This document shows, piece by piece, positions 59,307 through 64,000 of a stretch of 64,000 bases of DNA. The stretch comes from Mesorhabditis belari. Lineage: Eukaryota; Nematoda; Chromadorea; Rhabditida; Rhabditidae. The stretch's first letter is position 1. Each line of letters starts with the position of its first letter. The stretch spans positions 682,001 to 746,000 of the forward strand of contig CAUEEP010000750.1 of the NCBI GenBank assembly GCA_958450365.1, written 5' to 3'. The position numbers and the translations under genes were made by a program. Below the pieces are notes generated by a model. It was not told where the DNA came from. It saw only the letters and a list, made by a program, of their open reading frames with translations, and searched no databases.

Positions 59307-60584
59307 CAGGGTGCGCCATAATTACCCGCACAAGATATTCAAGGCATTTCATACCAAAATTCTGTACCAAAAAAAAGAATTTTAAACTAAAAGAAATTTA
59401 TTAAACAATAAGAAACAAGAAAACGAGAGCCTATTCAATATGCCCTCCTTTTGCTTTAATAGCAGCCTTCAAGCTATTCGGGTAAGACTTCACGGCGGCC
59501 CGAAAGTGACTTTGAGGAATTTCTTTCCATGCTTTGGTCAAAGACTTCTTCAAAGCGTTCAAAATTGTGTGTTTTTGAGAGCAATCATTGGCCTCTAAAA
59601 TACTCCCAATAAAAAAATCCATTACGTTTAGATCGGGTGAGTTCGGGCGCCACTCATTGACGGTGATCACGTTGGAGAAATTGGCTGAACACCAGGCTTG
59701 AACCCTCTTTTTTGTGTGCGCAGGGACACCGTCTTGCATAAAGGTCCAATTTTGATTATTGTTGGTTGTGTTTGCCCAATGCATCACCTTTTTCTTTAAA
59801 ATTTCATTCAAATAATAAACGCCATCGATTTTCACACCCTTTTCAACGAAAAACAGGCCGGTCCGCGAATCGGCAGTGACTCTGGCAAAAACCATCACGG
59901 ATTGTGGATGAGACGTTTTCTTGACGGTTCTTCCAATTTTATCAGCATCTGCAGAGCTATTGGCGAGTATCCAAACATTTTGAGCGTTGTGAAATTGCTC
60001 GATTGTGAAGAGTTTTTCATCCGTAAAAAGAGTTGTGCGATGTTCAGCACGAACGTCCCTTGCGAGAAGCATCTTGCACCGATCGAGTCTTTTCTTTTTC
60101 TGAGGGTCGGAAATCGACTGCTTCCTTTATAATTTGTACGAAACCAACTTCAACTTCTCTTTAACAAGTCGTCTCATCGAAGTTTCGGGAATTTTTAGAT
60201 CTTTTGCTAAGCCTCGAATGTTTCTTCGTTTCTTGAAAATTTTCTAGAGCCTGTTGGCCATGACGGTAACTTTTCTTCCTGTTCTTGGACGGTCCTTAAG
60301 CGTTCCACGTGCGATTTCATCATAAACCGTACGCCGAGGCAGTTTGAGTCCTCGAATGATGTCGGGTGGAGAAACGCCCTTTTGATGAAGATCGAGTCTC
60401 GCCCCTCGACTTGCCGATGGCTTCACCATTTTACGTTCACCCAAAAACTTCAAATGAATTACGAAATAAAACAGATAGAAGAACTACAAAAGAATGTTGT
60501 CCAGTAAAAATAGGGGAAAAAATCATTTTAACAATGTGGGCTTGCCTATAAAATGTTGTGCGGGTAATTATGGCGCGCACCCTG
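59307..60584 (-). mobile_element. maT (DD37D) transposon, 1278 bp, broken transposase
   Basis: The ends CAGGGTGCGCCATAATTACC and the complement of CAGGGTGCGCGCCATAATTA lie between TA dinucleotides. The minus strand gives an N-terminal helix-turn-helix (ARLDLHQKGVSPPDIIRGLK, 60244-60453) and, after frameshifts, the catalytic part 59431-60072 (TLFTDEKLF, TFMQDGVPAH, NSPDLNVMDF). Thirty-seven residues lie between the last two catalytic Asp. It is the most complete maT copy here. Confidence 0.9.
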
Positions 60585-60586
60585 TA

Positions 60587-61071
60587 GGTTCTTCTTGTAC
60601 GGCTTCATTTTCAGCTTTTTCTTGATGATTGTGTTGACGGAGCTTCTCTTCAGACCCATTTTCTGTGCCATTCCTCGAGCCGATTGGTTCCGGTTTAATC
60701 TTAGACGATCGCGAACTTTCTTGGCATTGGCCGGAGTAACCGCTGTTCGTTTTGCACCTCTTCCAGGGCGATCAGAAACTGTGCCCAGAGTTTCATAACG
60801 TTGAATGGTTCGAGAAACGAGGCTTCTGGGGACATTCAGGCGCTTTGAGATCTCGCTCGCCTGAACACGCTGCCGCTTGAGCTCAAGGATCGATTGTCGA
60901 TGTGGAGACGCTTTCATCATTCCTCAAAACAACCATACTAATGTATTGAAAGTTAGTAATCATACCATAAAATAAGAAAAATACACAAAAACCATAAAAA
61001 CAGGTAGGCAAAAAGTGAAATGGGGCTCATAATATAATACGACGTTGTTGCAGTAATTCTTGGTTACCCTG
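60587..61071 (-). mobile_element. Tc1-like transposon, N-terminal fragment
   Basis: The minus strand 60600-60920 encodes a paired helix-turn-helix region (SILELKRQRVQASEISKRLN, RSLVSRTIQRYETLGTVSDR then PGRG). Its outer end reads CAGGGTAACCAAGAATTACT next to TA at about 61072. The catalytic half is missing. It abuts the maT copy at the latter's TA target. Confidence 0.8.
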
Positions 61072-61579
61072 TAAGTCACATCATTTAACAAAACGATTTG
61101 AAATCTCGACTTCAGTCGATTGAGTTTTGCTTATTGTAAACTAAAAATCGATTCCGATTGATTAAAAGACCATTTTCAAGTAAGATTTATCAATTCGCAA
61201 ATTTTACGATCAAGCTTTGAGGAGCTTCAAAATACAAAGGTTACACAGACATTCAGCTAACATTACACTCTAACTACTAGTTTCAGCAGAGTTAGATTTT
61301 ATTTAATCTTCCCCTGAGCTTTGCTGGCTCAAAATTTTGAGAACTCTTTGGCACTATTTTTCTTGCCCAAATCGGGTGATTTTATCACCATCGAAATTTC
61401 GCAAACGAATATTGTTATGTCAGAGAAAACACCCCAAAGGATCGCTCGAAAAATCGAAAAGATAAGGAAAATTCTTTTCGCAACCAAATTGCACCTTCAT
61501 AATTTTTCTTTCAAGTGATTGATCTTGTAAATTAATTATTTTAGTTTTGAATCGTTTATTGTTAGTAAGAGCCTTAATC

Positions 61580-64000
61580 ATGGAAGACACTGTCGCACCA
61601 AATGAATCGGACTTAGAGGATTTCTTTGAAGTTAGCGCAGATATCAAGGTGGGTATTGAACTAGGAATATTGCTAATGTATCTACCGTACATACTTAATA
61701 TTACCCCCCCCCCCTTTTGGGGCGGGGAGGCAAAAAATTTTTTTTTTTTTTATTTTTTAAATGGGCCTTTTTTTAAAAAAAGGGTTTATTAAAAAAAAAA
61801 AAAAAAAAAAAAATTTTTTTTTATTTTTTTAAAAAGGGAGAGAAACAAGGAAAAAGGGGAAAAAAAAAAAATATAAAAAATAAAAAACCCCCCCCCCCCC
61901 CCCTATATGGGGGGGGGGGGGGAAAAAAAAAAAATATAAGTATTATTTGTAAAATGTGCGAAGAAATTAGCAATAAGCTCAGATGGACTTTTTGGTTACT
62001 GGGCAGGGATGAAGTAGAGGCTGGAGAGTGGTGATCTAGTTGATTGATCTAGCCGACGTAATTTAAACTAACTACAAGAGTTTGGTTTGCAATAATTGGT
62101 ATGAGCCTGGTAGGTAAGATACGTATGAATAGGTATGAGACTGGGAATTGATTGATAAATGTATAGATTACAATAAAATCATACATTTCTAAGTCTTCAA
62201 TAGAACTATTGTAAACTCTGGTACATCGCAAACTGTAATTGAAGTTAGGTACTTGTTTTTAACTTTAGAAATAAGTCCACTAGCAATCTATTGCCTATTT
62301 CTATATTTTAATGCATTTTCTACTGTCCATTTGAATCCGGCAACTAAAATAAACTCACTGTAAGTTCCAGTAAACTAAGTAAAAAGTTAACTGACCACAC
62401 TACAGCATACTGGAAAACAAGATTGTACACCTAAACACCTTCCTATTCTTTATTCGATCTTGAAGGTATCCAACCCTGTCAGGGAATACGTGTATCCAGG
62501 AATACTATGGTAGATAAACATAGAATTAGCGTATCTCTAGATTTTATTCACTTCAGCCCCAGACAAGCATGGCACTTCTCTATGAGATGAACAGCGAAGG
62601 AGTGGCTCAATATGATGAATTACTACTTGAAAGGATAACGGCACAAATTGGAGAGCATAAGGTTTTCAATATGACTGTAATACAAAATAACGAGATATTT
62701 CATTGCTTTAAATAACTATTTCCAGGTTGGAATAATCTCCGTTGCTGGGAAGCCGAGAGGCGGGAAAACCTTCTTCCTGAACTTTCTACTGAGAGTGCTA
62801 AGGAATGGTGATGCTCGATTTCTGAGTCATGAAAGTATTGGGTAAGTTTACAAGTTTACAAGTTTCTACAGTTTTTTTAGGGGTTATGATGGGATCCCTT
62901 TCAAGAACGGCTATGTCGCTGACACAAAAGGGATCCTGGTTTGGCCTAAAGTCTTCTTTCGAAGGGATAAATTTGGAGAAGAGGTTGGGGAAGATTGGCC
63001 AGAACAAACATTAAAATGAACAACTTAGAAGTTTTAGCGAAATTGTTTTGCAAGTTAAACGTTAAAAGATAAAAGACTGGATTGTGATCCTTCTAAAATC
63101 CGATCTTTTCACTAGCTGGAAAGATTTTTAATCTTGTTGAAATACTTTTCATAAAACAGAATAACGAAATACTTTTCGTGAACATGCAAGTACTGTAGTG
63201 AGATCGTTGAACATCGTTGAACAAAATAGGAAAACCACGTCACGATTCAGATTGCCATTCTCCTTGTCGACACTCAAGGAACTTTTGACAACGAGTCCGA
63301 CATTGATCAGTCAATCAACTACTTTGCTGTTTCTTTACTTTTGTCATCAATCCAAGTAAGGTCCAAGTTTTGACGCAAAAACAAATCATTGCGTACAAAA
63401 TTTTAGTAGAAAAATGAAAGAATGCAGGTATTCAACACCAAAAGTAATCTCGATCTACAAGATTTCGATGCTTTGAATCAATTCATTGCTTACAGTGACC
63501 TCAGCGGGGATAGTGTTGGCCAAGTGAGTAATGTTTTTGATCCGTCAAAATCTTTTTAGCACATTTTCTTTCTCATTCGTGACGCGCCAATTGGAAAGGG
63601 ATTGACACCGCGTTTTCTCACAAGGATTACGGTAGATCGGTCGGCTTTTAGAATTTTTGTTTTTTTCAGGAAGGGTCAAGACGAGCCTTGAAGACACACG
63701 AGCTGATCGATGGGGTAATGAGAGCCTTCCTAAAGACCGAGTGCTATTTGGTGCCACGTCCCGATAAAAAACTGGTCGATGCTGATATGGAGATCAAGGC
63801 AGCTGGTGCGTTTTGAAGACTTAAAAAAGAATTTTTACTGTTCGCCTCTTATACTTAGTACTACATACAAACTGATCGTGAGAACTTTGATCGATTTCAG
63901 TTTCAAATGGCCTAAAAATTTCTTTGAGCAAGCAATTCTAAAGCTTGATCATCTACCTAACAATACGGTTTTGTGGTCTATAATCCATTTCAATCTGAGG
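61580..64000 (+). CDS. Atlastin-like dynamin-family GTPase, partial at right edge
   Basis: Exons 61580-61648, 62557-62661, 62726-62841, 62881-62983, 63251-63355, 63428-63523, 63560-63631 and 63670-63805 are phase-matched. More lies beyond the edge. G1 P-loop is SVAGKPRGGKTFFLNFLLR. The next exon, GYDGIPFKNGYVADTKGILV, covers the switch 1 region. G3 is LLVDTQGTFDNE. FAVSLLLSSIQ follows, and G4 is FLIRDAP. Then comes a helical part with CYLVPRPDKKLVDAD. These match atlastin/GBP GTPases, which tether and fuse ER tubules. The catalytic arginine of the R-x-GK loop reads PRGGK. The splice out of 63805 into the last ~100 bp could not be fixed, so presence of the middle and membrane domains is unknown. 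Intron 1 contains a homopolymer stretch. Confidence 0.85.
61700..61938. other. Homopolymer-only stretch, probable consensus artefact
   Basis: Runs of C, G, A and T with little else lie inside intron 1 of the atlastin-like gene. Confidence 0.75.

Noticed and set aside
1..64000. CRISPR arrays, operons, Shine-Dalgarno sites
   Set aside because: The intron-rich gene structure and transposon content are eukaryotic. No spacer-repeat array was seen.

Overview
The window reads as nuclear DNA from a nematode-like animal. Genes are split by many short introns, mostly 36-70 nt, with GT donors and TTTAG or TTTCAG acceptors. Recognisable products include PNKP without an FHA domain, a secreted class-3 lipase and an atlastin-type GTPase. 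Mariner, maT (DD37D), pogo/Tigger-like and Ginger-like transposons are dense. The species cannot be named from sequence alone. All gene models were read by hand from splice signals and frame. Most close exactly in frame, which is the main evidence for them.

Layout. 1-5.2 kb: a palindromic tRNA-carrying element, a small secreted-peptide gene (minus) and a GTCC/GTCTGTCC repeat block. 5.7-7.2 kb: a mariner with a MITE nested inside it. 7.6-11.6 kb: a complete lipase gene (plus) whose introns hold a mariner, two tRNA-headed SINE-like units and a 33-bp tandem repeat. 12.7-14.0 kb: a secreted Cys-rich peptide (minus). 15.7-25.3 kb: two tandem minus-strand genes (A and B). A encodes an N-terminal kinase, a conserved linker, one membrane segment and a large C-terminal ectodomain; B has the same parts but one junction is unresolved. 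27.4-28.9 kb: a decayed FLYWCH/MULE-like locus. 30.4-32.6 kb: PNKP (minus, 16 exons). 33.1-35.0 kb: a Tigger-like transposon. 35.2-36.7 kb: an orphan gene (G) that may be a headless relative of the A/B ectodomain. 36.7-44.9 kb: nested transposons. 45.0-48.6 kb: kinase gene E (minus), interrupted by transposons. 49.2-57.9 kb: gene C (plus, 21 exons, 909 codons in frame) with two successive kinase-like domains that have both lost the HRD aspartate. 59.3-61.1 kb: maT/Tc1 elements. 61.6 kb to the edge: an atlastin-like GTPase (partial).

Two themes run through the window. First, a local family of kinase-like genes (A, B, C, E and perhaps G) shares an exon fingerprint: a 124-nt exon ending at the HRD-N motif and a 62-nt exon at the DxYS/WEIVE helix. 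A and C also share a linker of the form GFDG-x-T-x-R-IPV. A and B look like N-in/C-out membrane kinases. C looks like a double pseudokinase. Second, introns across the window hold long palindromic (foldback) elements, several with tRNA-like Pol III box A/B sequences inside. One carries a fragment of gene B's own 3' coding end, and another sits where gene B has an intron that gene A lacks.

Four stretches (about 11.98-12.48, 25.83-26.37, 37.30-38.14 and 61.70-61.94 kb) are almost pure homopolymer runs and look like failed consensus rather than biology.
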